From Thalassotalea fonticola (lineage in GTDB: Bacteria; Pseudomonadota; Gammaproteobacteria; Enterobacterales; Alteromonadaceae), in assembly GCF_032911225.1 (NCBI RefSeq), contig NZ_CP136600.1, forward strand, positions 3,162,001-3,226,000: DNA of 64,000 bases, given 5' to 3'. The translations under genes were made by a program, and so were the position numbers. The notes under the pieces were generated by a model that made no database searches, had not been told where the DNA came from, and saw nothing but the letters and a program-made list of their open reading frames with translations. The stretch's first letter is position 1, and each line of letters opens with the position of its first letter. Below are positions 10,685-19,442 of the stretch, one piece after another.

Positions 10685-11632
10685 CTATGCTGTTTTGGAT
10701 AAAAAATTCGCTATCGAATGGTAAGTTTGTTGGCATTCTTCCTCTACCAGAGAATACAACAACATATAGGCGTGAATCATTCCCTCAAAATGTATGCTTT
10801 CAACCTCAACACCTGCGTTTCTAAGCGCTTGGCCATAGGCTACCCCTTCATCTCTTAATGGATCACAACCACAGGTAAACAATAAGGTTTTTGGCATAGT
10901 CTTAGCGAAGGCCCCATTTAAAGGAGAAACCGACTTTATAAATTCATCATTAATCGTATTATTTTGAAAATACTGTTCGAAATACCATTTTATTTTTTCT
11001 TGTTCAAGCAAGAAACCCTGACCATTTTTATCCATAGAAGCACTACTCATCGAGTAGTCGACACTGGGGTAAATTAATATTTGTTTATCAATTTTCAAAT
11101 CGCTATTTGTTATACTGCGCTGAGTCAGTGTGGTGCAAATTGCCCCGCCAGCACTATCACCGGCAATATAAACTTGCTCACAATATGCCATGTCAGTAAG
11201 CAGCTCTTTATAACGCATTAGTACTTGCTGGCAATCATCTATGCCGGCAGGATAAGGATGTTCAGGTGCTAAACGATATTCGACACAAATTACAATGCAT
11301 TGACAAATACTAGCAAGGTTACGACTGACAGGGTCGTACAATTCAACGCTACCGCACATATGGCCACCGCCGTGATAATGAATCAACACCGGTAATTGTT
11401 TTTCTGGTGCTGGATTGTAAATAGTTACCGGAATTTCTCGGTTGTGCGCTTTTAAATGCCTATTAATAACTTTGGCAATTTTGGGGCCTTGCGGCATAAA
11501 CGCCGACAAATTATTTAAATTTATGCGCGTTTGTTCTGGCGTAAAAGTAACGTTATTACTTTTTGCCTCACTGATTGCCGCATTCACTTGTACTAAAAAC
11601 GCTTCTAACTTTGGCGACACTGAACCGCGCAT
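10685..11632 (-). CDS. Alpha/beta-hydrolase esterase, hormone-sensitive-lipase type
   Basis: This 315-residue cytoplasmic protein carries the HSL-family oxyanion motif HYHGGGH (about residues 85-91) and the nucleophile elbow GDSAGGA (Ser about 158). The later Asp is in CDPLRDEG and the His in EGMIHAYM, completing a Ser-Asp-His triad. No signal peptide is seen. It likely hydrolyses small carboxylic esters. Its start lies 3 bp downstream of the stop of the MFS transporter gene on the same strand, so the two form an operon, and the transporter may import the ester or export a product. The physiological substrate is unknown. Confidence 0.85.
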   Translation of the reverse strand: MRGSVSPKLEAFLVQVNAAISEAKSNNVTFTPEQTRINLNNLSAFMPQGPKIAKVINRHLKAHNREIPVTIYNPAPEKQLPVLIHYHGGGHMCGSVELYDPVSRNLASICQCIVICVEYRLAPEHPYPAGIDDCQQVLMRYKELLTDMAYCEQVYIAGDSAGGAICTTLTQRSITNSDLKIDKQILIYPSVDYSMSSASMDKNGQGFLLEQEKIKWYFEQYFQNNTINDEFIKSVSPLNGAFAKTMPKTLLFTCGCDPLRDEGVAYGQALRNAGVEVESIHFEGMIHAYMLLYSLVEEECQQTYHSIANFLSKTA

Positions 11633-11635
11633 AAT

Positions 11636-12835
11636 TTATTCCTTGATTTCTTTAGGTTCGGGCAGAAAAAAACTGCCAAAGAAAAACGTTGAACTTAATG
11701 CCGTGATCATTATCAATGAGCCAGTATAATCGCCATTGTTGGCATCTACCAGTTTGCCAAACACCCATAATACTATCGTTGCGACAAGATAACTGCTAGA
11801 CCAAAACAGACTGAAGATCACGGTAATTTTTTGTTGATTCATCCGCGGCAATTCGTGTGGAATGGTAACCAGTGCGGTAACCGGAAAGAAGATAAAAAAG
11901 CCAAGCACAATGGCTGAAATTGATTGCACTAAAGCGTTTGCGCTAAACGACAACCCTATAATGGTTATCACCATCATCAAGCCCGAGAATCGGATCACCG
12001 GAATACGTTTGGGGAATTTTTTACTGTAGAGAATGCCGGCAATGGTACCAATAATACCAAAACCTATCACCCATTTGCTCTCGCTGATGCCGGCTTTTGG
12101 GTAAAAGGTAAATAAACAAATATAAAACGCCAGTAAACCCGAATAAGTAAACGCATAAGCCCAGTTGAATTTGTCTTTAAAGCCGTCAAGGTAACTGTAA
12201 CTGGTAGATTCCTCGCTTTCTTTCTCTCGATTCTTGCCATTTGTAGCTTGTGAATCTGTTGTATCAAATTTAACCAGTAACCAAGCCACAGCAAGCACTA
12301 AACTGGCTAAAGAAAATATCAGCAAACTGGTTTGCCAATTTCCGGTGAGTTCATTGAAATCACTCATTGACCACAAAATTATTGCCGTACCTACATTAAA
12401 TGCGACCGCATTAATCCCATTAACCGTTGGCCGCTGTTCGGCATCAAACCAATGCATCACGATAGGGTTAAAATAAACAATCATGAACGCACCGCCTAAG
12501 CCCATCAAAAACCGACTTAGCAATAGCACTTCATAATTTGTCGCAAAAGGGGTAAATAAACCAAAGGTTATTAATGCACAAGCAATGAAAAAAGCCTTTT
12601 TGATGCCCATTTTAATCGCCAGCCAAGCCGCGGTAAAGGTACCCACAATTTTTGCCAAAGTGACAGAACCACTAATAAAACTTGCCGATGCCAGGCTATC
12701 AATCTGCATTGCCGCCATGATTTGATTCATGCTCGCAGTACCACCAACCCATGCCATAGCAAAAAGAACATAGCTAAAGAAAACAATGGCTTCGACAATA
12801 TATTTGTTACTGATCTGCATATATGCTAATTTCAA
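11636..12835 (-). CDS. Major facilitator superfamily transporter
   Basis: The protein has 399 residues with about 12 hydrophobic segments and a central cytoplasmic loop rich in charged residues (NGKNREKESEESTS). The pattern LLLSRFLMGLGGAFMIVYFNPIVMHWF resembles the conserved region of MFS carriers of the CynX/NarK-like groups. It is upstream of, and nearly contiguous with, the HSL-type esterase gene, which suggests one transcript. The substrate cannot be told; a small organic anion or ester is a guess from the neighbour. An alternative start a few codons downstream (MQISNKY) would remove a short polar lead. Confidence 0.8.
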   Translation of the reverse strand: MKLAYMQISNKYIVEAIVFFSYVLFAMAWVGGTASMNQIMAAMQIDSLASASFISGSVTLAKIVGTFTAAWLAIKMGIKKAFFIACALITFGLFTPFATNYEVLLLSRFLMGLGGAFMIVYFNPIVMHWFDAEQRPTVNGINAVAFNVGTAIILWSMSDFNELTGNWQTSLLIFSLASLVLAVAWLLVKFDTTDSQATNGKNREKESEESTSYSYLDGFKDKFNWAYAFTYSGLLAFYICLFTFYPKAGISESKWVIGFGIIGTIAGILYSKKFPKRIPVIRFSGLMMVITIIGLSFSANALVQSISAIVLGFFIFFPVTALVTIPHELPRMNQQKITVIFSLFWSSSYLVATIVLWVFGKLVDANNGDYTGSLIMITALSSTFFFGSFFLPEPKEIKE

Positions 12836-13031
12836 AATAAAGAATAATTACTATTCAGATTACCTTAAGGTGTCTTATAAATAAGTACTACCTTAGTGCA
12901 CTATCGGTTAAACTCTAGCGTGTTATTCTGCTTATATACCTGTCAAAGAAGCGCTTGAATAGCGACGTGTATAGGAATTACTATCATCGAGTAAAAATCG
13001 ATGCCACATTGCTTATCTTGGGGATTTATCT

Positions 13032-16000
13032 TTGTTAGTTTGGCTGTCTTTAGATGCATGGTTAATCACCTTCATTTCTATTGGTTATTTGGCGCTGCTG
13101 TTTATTGTTGCCTATTGGGGGCAACATAAAACTAATAAGAGATGGTTCAGTAACCCTTGGGTGTATAGTTTATCTTTAGGGGTAAGTTGTACTACCTGGG
13201 CGTTTTATGGCACCGTTGGCCAAGCTGCTACTACAGGTGCCTGGTTGGCACCAATTTACATCGGTTCAATTCTTTGTTTAATTTTCGCCTGGCCCACGTT
13301 AATGCGAATATTACAAATAGTTAAACAGCAAAATCTTACTTCAATAGCCGATTTTATTGCTTGTCGATATGACCGCTCGCCAAAAATTGCCGCCACGGTA
13401 GCCACCATAGCCTTAGTCGGTACCATCCCTTATATCGCCCTGCAATTACGGGCGATAAGTACCAGCTTTGATTTACTGACTGGAACTTATCAAACAGGTA
13501 TAGGCACAACATTTACTGTATCTTTAGTTTTAATTGTGTTCAGTATACTATTTGGAACTCGCCAACTTGCTGCCAGCAAACAAAACCAAGGATTGGTGCT
13601 CGCTATTGCGTTCAGTTCAATCGTGAAACTTTTTGCGTTAACCGCTGTCGGGATTTTTGCGACGTTTTTCATATTTAATGGTTTTACAGATTTATTCAGC
13701 CAACACGCGTTAATACAAGGAGATACTGATAGTTCTACGGGTAGCTCAATATATCTAGGCGTTTCTCATGCAGTACTTGGGGCAATTACTATTTTTATTT
13801 TGCCGCAACAATTTCATTTAATGATGATCGAAAACCATAACCAACAACAATTAAAATCTGGTCGATGGTTATTTTGTTTATACCTGATTTTAATTAACGT
13901 GTTCGTGCTGCCAATTGCATTAGCAGGACAACTAACATTTCCCGGTGGGAGTGTTGATGCTGATACTTATGTGCTTACTATCCCATTATTTTATCAACAA
14001 GCTTGGTTGGGTGTATTAGTTTATGTAGGCGGCTTAGCCGCAGCAACGAGTATGGTGATTGTTGCCACAATTGTATTAAGTACGATGATCTCGACTGAAG
14101 TATTAAATCCGATGATATTGCGCTTTCGACTATTTAATTCAAAACAAGCACCGCAACTATCAGGGCTGTTATTAAATCAAAGACGATTCGCTATTGCGAC
14201 GATTTTACTATTAGCATTCGCTTTTGAACGCTACATTCATCATCAAAATCATTTGGCTGCAATCGGTTTACTGTCTTTTGTGCTATTGGCGCAATTTGCG
14301 CCAGCTATTATTGGCGCCCTTTATTGGCGAAAAGCCACCACCAAAGCGGCATTCATTAGTTTAATAATAGGCAGCTCTGTTTGGCTTTACACTCTATTGT
14401 TGCCAACCGTTTTCCCACAAGCAAGCTGGGTTAGCGTTGGGCCATTAGCATTAAGCTGGTTAAAGCCTACAGCCCTATTTGGCCTTTCATTTCTCGATAA
14501 TATTAGTCATGGGGTATTTTATAGCCTACTGCTAAACCTGATCAGTTATATCTGTATTTCACTATTCACGCATCGCAGTGTAGGTGAAAAGCTACAAGCT
14601 GAATTGTTTGTCAATAAAAGCCAAAGCCAATTTGAACGACATCTGTCTAAAGATGATCTTTATAATCTATTACAGCGCTTTATCGATAAGAGTGCGGCAC
14701 AAAATTTCGTCCAATATTACAGAATAAATGCTGATTTAAGCGACGAAAAACTGGTTGAATATACCCGTTTACAGTTATCTGGAGTATTAGGATCGGCATC
14801 AACAAGCATGGTGATGAAGGCCGCCTCCAGTCAACAAAAAATGCCCCTGGAAGATGTGGTGAGTATTGTTGATGAAGCGAGTCAAATGTTTGAATTTAAC
14901 CGTGAATTGTTACAATCTGGCGTTGAAAACATCGAACAAGGCATCAGCGTAGTTGATGCCGATATGCGTTTGGTCGCTTGGAATCAGCGCTATATTGAAT
15001 TACTGGATTACCCGAAAAATGTTGTTAAAGCGGGCATGCCTATTGAACAACTGCTTAGAGTTAACATTGACAGTGGCGTCATTGCTGGCGATGCAGCAGA
15101 GCATTTGATTAATAAACGATTACAACATATGCGCAGTGGCAGCTATCATCATTTCCAACGAGTTATGCCAAGTGGCATCGTACTTGAAATCAGAGGTCAG
15201 GCGATGCCAGGCGGTGGCTTTGTTAGTACATTTTCTGATATCACCGCCCATATTGAAGCGGAAAAAGCGTTACAACAAGCGAATCAAACGCTGGAGAAAA
15301 GGGTCGAAAATAGAACCGCTGAATTACTAACCGCTAAAGCTGAAGCAGAGGCTGCCAACAGCAGTAAAACTCGTTTCTTAGCCGCAGCGAGCCATGATTT
15401 AATGCAGCCATTTAATGCCCTTACGTTATTTACTTCAATGTTAAAGAAAAAGGTGCAAGGCGATGAATTAGCATTATTAGCCAATCAAATTGGTGATTCG
15501 CTAAATGTTGTTGAAACACTATTGTCTGATTTAGTTGAAATTTCAAGACTTGATAGTAGCCCGCAAAAGCTAATTAGAAGCAATTTTGCTATTGATGAAT
15601 TGTTAACGCCATTAAAAAATGAGTTTACCGTATTAGCAGAGCAAGCGGATATTAGCTTTCACTACCAGCCTTGCAGCGGTTATGTAGACAGCGATAAGCG
15701 TCTGTTAAGACGTATTCTGCAAAATTTTTTATCAAATGCAGTGCACTATTGTGTGCAAAGAGCAGGAATAAAAAGCAGAATTTTACTCGGCGTGCGACAC
15801 CGACCAAATCATTTAAGCGTTGAAGTCTGGGACAATGGGCCTGGTATCGCAAAAGATAAACAACAAACCATTTTTAAAGAGTTTGAGCGCTTAGAGCAAA
15901 ACCGTGACATTCCAGGGCTGGGCTTAGGCTTAGCTATTTCAAATCGCATGGCGGTAATGTTGGGGGTAACCATTACAGTTAAATCAATAGTTGGAAAAGG

Positions 16001-16469
16001 CACAGGCTTTATTATTGAGTTGCCAAGAGTTGAGCCAATTGATGCTCCGGCACCTGAAAGTAATATCCAATCATTAGATTCACAAAGGAAAAGCTTTAAC
16101 AACACGCCGATTTTATTAATTGATAACGATAATTTAACCCTTTCAGCCATGTCATCATTGCTTAGCGATTGGGGCTGTCGTGTAATTACGGCAAGAGATG
16201 AAACGTCTATGCTAGCGCAGTTAGCAGCGAATACTGTTGTACCCAAGTTAGTTATTGGTGATTATCATTTAGATGATAATGAAAATGGTGTCGACTTGAT
16301 TTCATCGCTATTCAAACAACGGCAATGGCAAACTCCCTGTGTGATATGTTCAGCAGATCCGTCCGAACAAGTAAGACAACATACCAGCGATGCGCAATTT
16401 TATTTCTTAAGAAAACCGGTAAAAGAGTTGGCTTTAAAGCGTTTAATAAAACAATTAATACAAAACTAA
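13032..16469 (+). CDS. crbS: Sodium/solute-symporter-fused hybrid sensor histidine kinase (CrbS-like)
   Basis: This 1145-residue protein starts with about 13 membrane segments of the SSS/PutP fold (residues about 1-520). A PAS domain follows (about 635-745, ENIEQGISVVDADMRL), then a coiled-coil linker and a HisKA domain with FLAAASHDLMQPFNAL (His about 788). The HATPase_c domain has NFLSNAVHY and DNGPGI, and GLGLGLAISNRMAV follows. A C-terminal receiver has its Asp in IGDYHLDDNENG (about 1077). The architecture matches CrbS/MxtR, which with CrbR/ErdR controls acetyl-CoA synthetase and acetate use in Vibrio and Pseudomonas. The start is a TTG with GGGGA seven bases upstream; there is no in-frame ATG nearby. 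The probable partner regulator is convergent at 18665-19339, separated by a 2 kb repeat-bounded island. Confidence 0.88.
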   Translation: MLVWLSLDAWLITFISIGYLALLFIVAYWGQHKTNKRWFSNPWVYSLSLGVSCTTWAFYGTVGQAATTGAWLAPIYIGSILCLIFAWPTLMRILQIVKQQNLTSIADFIACRYDRSPKIAATVATIALVGTIPYIALQLRAISTSFDLLTGTYQTGIGTTFTVSLVLIVFSILFGTRQLAASKQNQGLVLAIAFSSIVKLFALTAVGIFATFFIFNGFTDLFSQHALIQGDTDSSTGSSIYLGVSHAVLGAITIFILPQQFHLMMIENHNQQQLKSGRWLFCLYLILINVFVLPIALAGQLTFPGGSVDADTYVLTIPLFYQQAWLGVLVYVGGLAAATSMVIVATIVLSTMISTEVLNPMILRFRLFNSKQAPQLSGLLLNQRRFAIATILLLAFAFERYIHHQNHLAAIGLLSFVLLAQFAPAIIGALYWRKATTKAAFISLIIGSSVWLYTLLLPTVFPQASWVSVGPLALSWLKPTALFGLSFLDNISHGVFYSLLLNLISYICISLFTHRSVGEKLQAELFVNKSQSQFERHLSKDDLYNLLQRFIDKSAAQNFVQYYRINADLSDEKLVEYTRLQLSGVLGSASTSMVMKAASSQQKMPLEDVVSIVDEASQMFEFNRELLQSGVENIEQGISVVDADMRLVAWNQRYIELLDYPKNVVKAGMPIEQLLRVNIDSGVIAGDAAEHLINKRLQHMRSGSYHHFQRVMPSGIVLEIRGQAMPGGGFVSTFSDITAHIEAEKALQQANQTLEKRVENRTAELLTAKAEAEAANSSKTRFLAAASHDLMQPFNALTLFTSMLKKKVQGDELALLANQIGDSLNVVETLLSDLVEISRLDSSPQKLIRSNFAIDELLTPLKNEFTVLAEQADISFHYQPCSGYVDSDKRLLRRILQNFLSNAVHYCVQRAGIKSRILLGVRHRPNHLSVEVWDNGPGIAKDKQQTIFKEFERLEQNRDIPGLGLGLAISNRMAVMLGVTITVKSIVGKGTGFIIELPRVEPIDAPAPESNIQSLDSQRKSFNNTPILLIDNDNLTLSAMSSLLSDWGCRVITARDETSMLAQLAANTVVPKLVIGDYHLDDNENGVDLISSLFKQRQWQTPCVICSADPSEQVRQHTSDAQFYFLRKPVKELALKRLIKQLIQN

Positions 16470-16571
16470 CTTGCTCAATAGATTATAAATTAAGTTGTAG
16501 TAGCTCATATTTGACCTAACACTATAGAATATTAAGCTTAACCTAATCGTACAATAGGTTAGGTCATGTTG

Positions 16572-16718
16572 TGCCACTAAGCGGAACGTTTGGTTTGGCC
16601 TACAGGTATTCAGGCACCGCATAAATGCCGACTCAGAGCCTTCGGAAGCAAACAAATCGATTTCTTCTGTGCTGACCTTTGAAACATTGAAATTCGGGCT
16701 TTTCTACTTATTCGATTT
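16572..16718 (+). repeat. Left 147-bp inverted repeat of the ATP-grasp island
   Basis: This stretch is the reverse complement of 18410-18556 with nine mismatches and no gap by my hand count, about 94 percent identity over 147 bp. It begins tgccactaagcggaac and ends ttattcgattt. It lies about 100 bp after the end of crbS. The pair brackets the ATP-grasp gene and peptide genes, either as termini of a mobile unit or as two copies of a dispersed repeat. Confidence 0.85.
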
Positions 16719-16910
16719 AAATCTAAAAGCAAACTGTCTTGAGGCTGGGTCCTGCCCTTCAGGATTTACGAATGGTGCTTGTCATAATTAATCCTTTATT
16801 TGGCCTTGATATTTGATTATGGATAAAATTAGCCATTTGTCCAAAATCTTGACAGAGATGACTCTGAGATCTACGTTTATTTTGGTAATGATTTAAAAAG
16901 GAGGTTTATT

Positions 16911-16994
16911 ATGATTGCTAGATTGTCGTGTTTAATACTATCTTTATTATTGGTGATCGGATGGCGACAAAAGACACTTTTTATTAACAAATGA
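16911..16994 (+). CDS. Candidate 27-residue hydrophobic peptide
   Basis: An ATG at 16911 is preceded by the strongest Shine-Dalgarno in the area (AAAAGGAGG, ending six or so bases upstream). It opens a 27-codon frame: MIARLSCLILSLLLVIGW followed by RQKTLFINK. The peptide is a single hydrophobic segment with a basic tail, like a leader, toxin-like or membrane peptide. Its stop overlaps another tiny frame (ATGA at 16991, MKYFEKFGLY). It precedes the ATP-grasp gene inside the inverted-repeat island. Translation is not proven, but a ribosome site this good before a coding frame is unlikely to be idle. Confidence 0.45.
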   Translation: MIARLSCLILSLLLVIGWRQKTLFINK

Positions 16995-17092
16995 AGTATT
17001 TCGAAAAGTTTGGCCTTTATTAAATCTTTATGGTGATCACATCGGGAGATCATCTTCATTTTTTATATGAATATTGCCTTAGGGTTATTGTG

Positions 17093-18196
17093 ATGCGACT
17101 TAAAATAAAATTGCTTGTTGTTTTTTATAAGTTAATCATTTTCTACAAAAAAGTAGTTAATTTTTTCTCTAAACGAATTTTTAAAAAACCAACCAATGAT
17201 AGAAATGCTACTGCTATGAATAACAAAGTCATTAATGATGCAGCTGGAAAAATTGGTGTTTCAATAAGGAAGATGCCTCACGGTTACTTTCAGCTTAAAT
17301 ATGATAATTCTGTTCACTATTCAAAAAGTGCAGACTTTAGTTTTGAAAATTTAATGGCTTATAAGATGTGTGGCAATAAACTCCTGACATCAACAATACT
17401 CGCAGAAAACGAGATCCCGGTTCCAGTTTTTAAGGCATTTTCTCAGGATGATTATGATAGGGCGCTGGAATTTTTTCTCTCCCGAAATAAGCCTGTGGTT
17501 GTGAAACCTTGTAGTGGGACATCTGGTGGAAAGGGTATTACTGTTGGGGTGTCTTCTCCTTCTGCTTTTGCACATTCCTTCGCGAAAGCTTTGTGTTTTT
17601 CGATATCAGTGATGGTAGAGGATTTTGAAAAAGGTGAAGATTACCGATTTACAGTTCTTAATGGCCGGGTTCTGACGGTGGTTAAGCGTCTTCCCGCCTA
17701 CGTTGCTGGAGATGGAGTAAATAATATTGGCTCATTGATTTCTCTCAAGAACAAAGCTTTTTTTGACCCAACGGCGGATTCGAAAATGTTTTGCACGATT
17801 ACTGTTGATGCTGACTTGGTAATGTGTTTGAACGATCAATGTTTGACTCTGAAATCAATCCCAGAAAAAGGGAAAAAGGTCTGTTTACGAAAAATGTCAA
17901 ATGCAAGTCAAGGTGGAGAGGTATTGGAGGTCACTGAGCAATGTCACAGTGATTATTTAAAAATGGCAGTGAGAGCTGCCAACTTAATGAAAACAAAACT
18001 TTCAGGAGTTGACTTTATCATTGAAGATATTAGGTGCCCTTACGAAAGGGGGAAAACGTTCATAAATGAGGTTAATACGACGCCTGCTCTATATATTGTG
18101 CGTGAGCCTGGAGTCAACGGGGTAATAAATTCCAAGGTGGGCGAGGAAATATTAAAGTATGTATTTGATATTGTGACTAGCAGTGATGACGATTAG
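17093..18196 (+). CDS. Stand-alone ATP-grasp ligase, cyanophycin-synthetase-like
   Basis: The protein has 367 residues from the ATG at 17093; the frame is open to an ATG at 17030, which has no ribosome site. The chosen start shares its A with the stop of an eight-codon frame (MNIALGLL, 17067-17093, TGATG), suggesting coupling. A basic hydrophobic N-terminus (MRLKIKLLVVFYKLIIFYKK) could associate with membrane. Residues about 55-367 resemble the ATP-grasp half of CphA and related amide ligases: VVVKPCSGTSGGKGI (Lys and Gly-rich loop), VEDFEKGEDYRFTV, PAYVAGDGVNNIGSLI, DFIIEDI and FINEVNTTP (metal-binding Glu/Asn). CphA's N-terminal and Mur-ligase domains are absent. It probably ligates an amine to a peptide or amino-acid carboxylate. 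A 44-codon peptide gene overlaps its 3' end, so a peptide-tailoring role is my leading guess. Confidence 0.75.
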   Translation: MRLKIKLLVVFYKLIIFYKKVVNFFSKRIFKKPTNDRNATAMNNKVINDAAGKIGVSIRKMPHGYFQLKYDNSVHYSKSADFSFENLMAYKMCGNKLLTSTILAENEIPVPVFKAFSQDDYDRALEFFLSRNKPVVVKPCSGTSGGKGITVGVSSPSAFAHSFAKALCFSISVMVEDFEKGEDYRFTVLNGRVLTVVKRLPAYVAGDGVNNIGSLISLKNKAFFDPTADSKMFCTITVDADLVMCLNDQCLTLKSIPEKGKKVCLRKMSNASQGGEVLEVTEQCHSDYLKMAVRAANLMKTKLSGVDFIIEDIRCPYERGKTFINEVNTTPALYIVREPGVNGVINSKVGEEILKYVFDIVTSSDDD

Positions 18197-18320
18197 TAAT
18201 AATTTTTGTGAAAATAAACATTTCCTTCACGAGCTTGAGATAAGGGATAATATCGGTAATGAGGTTATCTTAGATATAATTAAAGGAGGTCCCTCATCTC
18301 GCTCAGCTCATTGGGGATGA
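18186..18320 (+). CDS. Candidate 44-residue precursor peptide overlapping the ATP-grasp gene
   Basis: An ATG at 18186 lies inside the last codons of the ATP-grasp gene, in another frame, with an 11-bp overlap that suggests translational coupling. The frame runs 44 codons to a TGA at 18318-18320. The N-terminal part is acidic and helix-like (MTISNNFCENKHFLHELEI then RDNIGNEVILDII), and the end is KGGPSSRSAHWG. A leader-like acidic helix, a Gly-Gly step and a short Ser-rich tail are the usual layout of ribosomally made, enzyme-modified peptides. This is inference from layout only; I recognise no precursor family. The C-terminal part has no Asp or Glu, which argues against a classical graspetide ester ring. 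Confidence 0.5.
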   Translation: MTISNNFCENKHFLHELEIRDNIGNEVILDIIKGGPSSRSAHWG

Positions 18321-18409
18321 CGGTGCTTTTTCTCTACTTCTAATTGTGGCACTGAAAGGACTGTTCAAGCCTGGCATCCCGTCCTCAAACACACCTTGTT
18401 TTACCATCG

Positions 18410-18556
18410 AAATCGAATAAATAGAAAAGCCCGAATTTCAATGCTTCAAAGGTCTGCACAGAAGAAATCGATCTGTTTGCTTCCGAAGCCTCTGAGTCGT
18501 CATTTATGCGGTGCCTGAATACCAATAGGCCAAACCAAGCGTTCCGCTTAGTGGCA
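18410..18556 (-). repeat. Right 147-bp inverted repeat of the ATP-grasp island
   Basis: This is the inverted copy of 16572-16718 (nine mismatches in 147 bp by hand count). It lies about 90 bp after the peptide gene and about 110 bp before the end of crbR. On the minus strand both copies can be read as part of a short frame (SISSVQTFEALKFGLFYLF in this copy). The differences between the copies change amino acids, so the repeat itself is probably not a conserved gene. Confidence 0.85.
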
Positions 18557-18664
18557 AAAGTGAACATCCTTATTTCAGTCATGACAGTCAACGAATTGTC
18601 AGTTTTAATAAACTTCTATTATCAAATTTGTAAAATCAAATGCTGACTAACCCAATTAAGTGTA

Positions 18665-19339
18665 TTAACTTTCTACGAGTGCTTCATTCTCTGCGGCAGT
18701 ATGCATTAGTTCTTGGTAGGCTAGCCCTGCTAAAGTTCGGTTGTTTACCTGTAACTTTTCTAAAATTGCCGACACATGTTTCTTTACTGTGGTTTCTTGT
18801 ATTTTTAGATCGTAAGCGATTTGTTTATTAAGTTGGCCATCGGCAATTTGTGCCAAAACGTTATACTGCTGTGGTGTTAAACTTGCTAATTGCTTCGCCA
18901 GTTTTTGATGGTTCAATGCAGCTTGTTGATCGACACCTTCTTGATTATTTTCAGGTAACCAAACATTGCCCTCTAACACACTGTCTATTGCGGTCGCAAT
19001 TGTGGTTAAGTCTGCCGATTTAGGGATAAATGCTGACGCGCCAAAGTTAATTGCTTTTTGCATATTGTCACCATTACAGTCTGAAGAAACCATAACAATA
19101 ATCAAATCAGGATAATGATTCACCAGCTGAGTTAGGCCGGTAAAACCGTCATTGCCAGGCATATGTAAGTCTAAAAATATTATTTCAAGCGTTGGAGTTT
19201 GTTCAATTAATTTAAGTAATTCGCTGAAGCATTCCGCTTCCAACATACCGGCATTGGGGATGCAGTCAATAATTGCTTGTTTTAATGCGGCTCGAAACAA
19301 TGGATGATCATCGGCTATCGCAACCTGTGCCCCTATCAT
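18665..19339 (-). CDS. crbR: LuxR/NarL-family response regulator (CrbR-like)
   Basis: The protein has 224 residues. The receiver domain (about 1-125) has the acidic pair ADDHPLF, the phospho-acceptor Asp in IIFLDLHMPGNDG (about D57), a Ser in VMVSSDC and the Lys in FIPKSADL. A LuxR-type helix-turn-helix (about 150-212) follows with LTPQQYNVLAQIADG, NKQIAYDL and ETTVKKHVSAILEKLQVNNR. The family of CrbR/ErdR partners of symporter-fused kinases has this layout, and the kinase gene converges on it from 13032. The pair likely controls acetate or short-chain acid use. The ATP-grasp island separates the two genes here. Confidence 0.85.
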   Translation of the reverse strand: MIGAQVAIADDHPLFRAALKQAIIDCIPNAGMLEAECFSELLKLIEQTPTLEIIFLDLHMPGNDGFTGLTQLVNHYPDLIIVMVSSDCNGDNMQKAINFGASAFIPKSADLTTIATAIDSVLEGNVWLPENNQEGVDQQAALNHQKLAKQLASLTPQQYNVLAQIADGQLNKQIAYDLKIQETTVKKHVSAILEKLQVNNRTLAGLAYQELMHTAAENEALVES

Positions 19340-19442
19340 ATGTACCCCTTACTAAAATATACTTATTTGATTATGAAAAAAAGTGCCAACATTTGCCAGC
19401 ACTTTATTATTACTAAGTAGTCACTACTAAATAATATACTTT

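Noticed and set aside
16455..16655. 66-codon minus-strand frame between crbS and the left repeat
   Set aside because: No ribosome site, no recognisable domain, and it overlaps both the crbS end and the repeat.
18186..18320. Classical graspetide (microviridin-type) precursor
   Set aside because: The tail after Gly-Gly contains no Asp or Glu to form the usual ester or amide rings, so I kept only the broader peptide-modification hypothesis.
18385..18591. 68-codon minus-strand frame over the right inverted repeat
   Set aside because: The left repeat copy carries mostly amino-acid-changing differences in the matching frame and no ribosome site; more likely a repeat than a gene.
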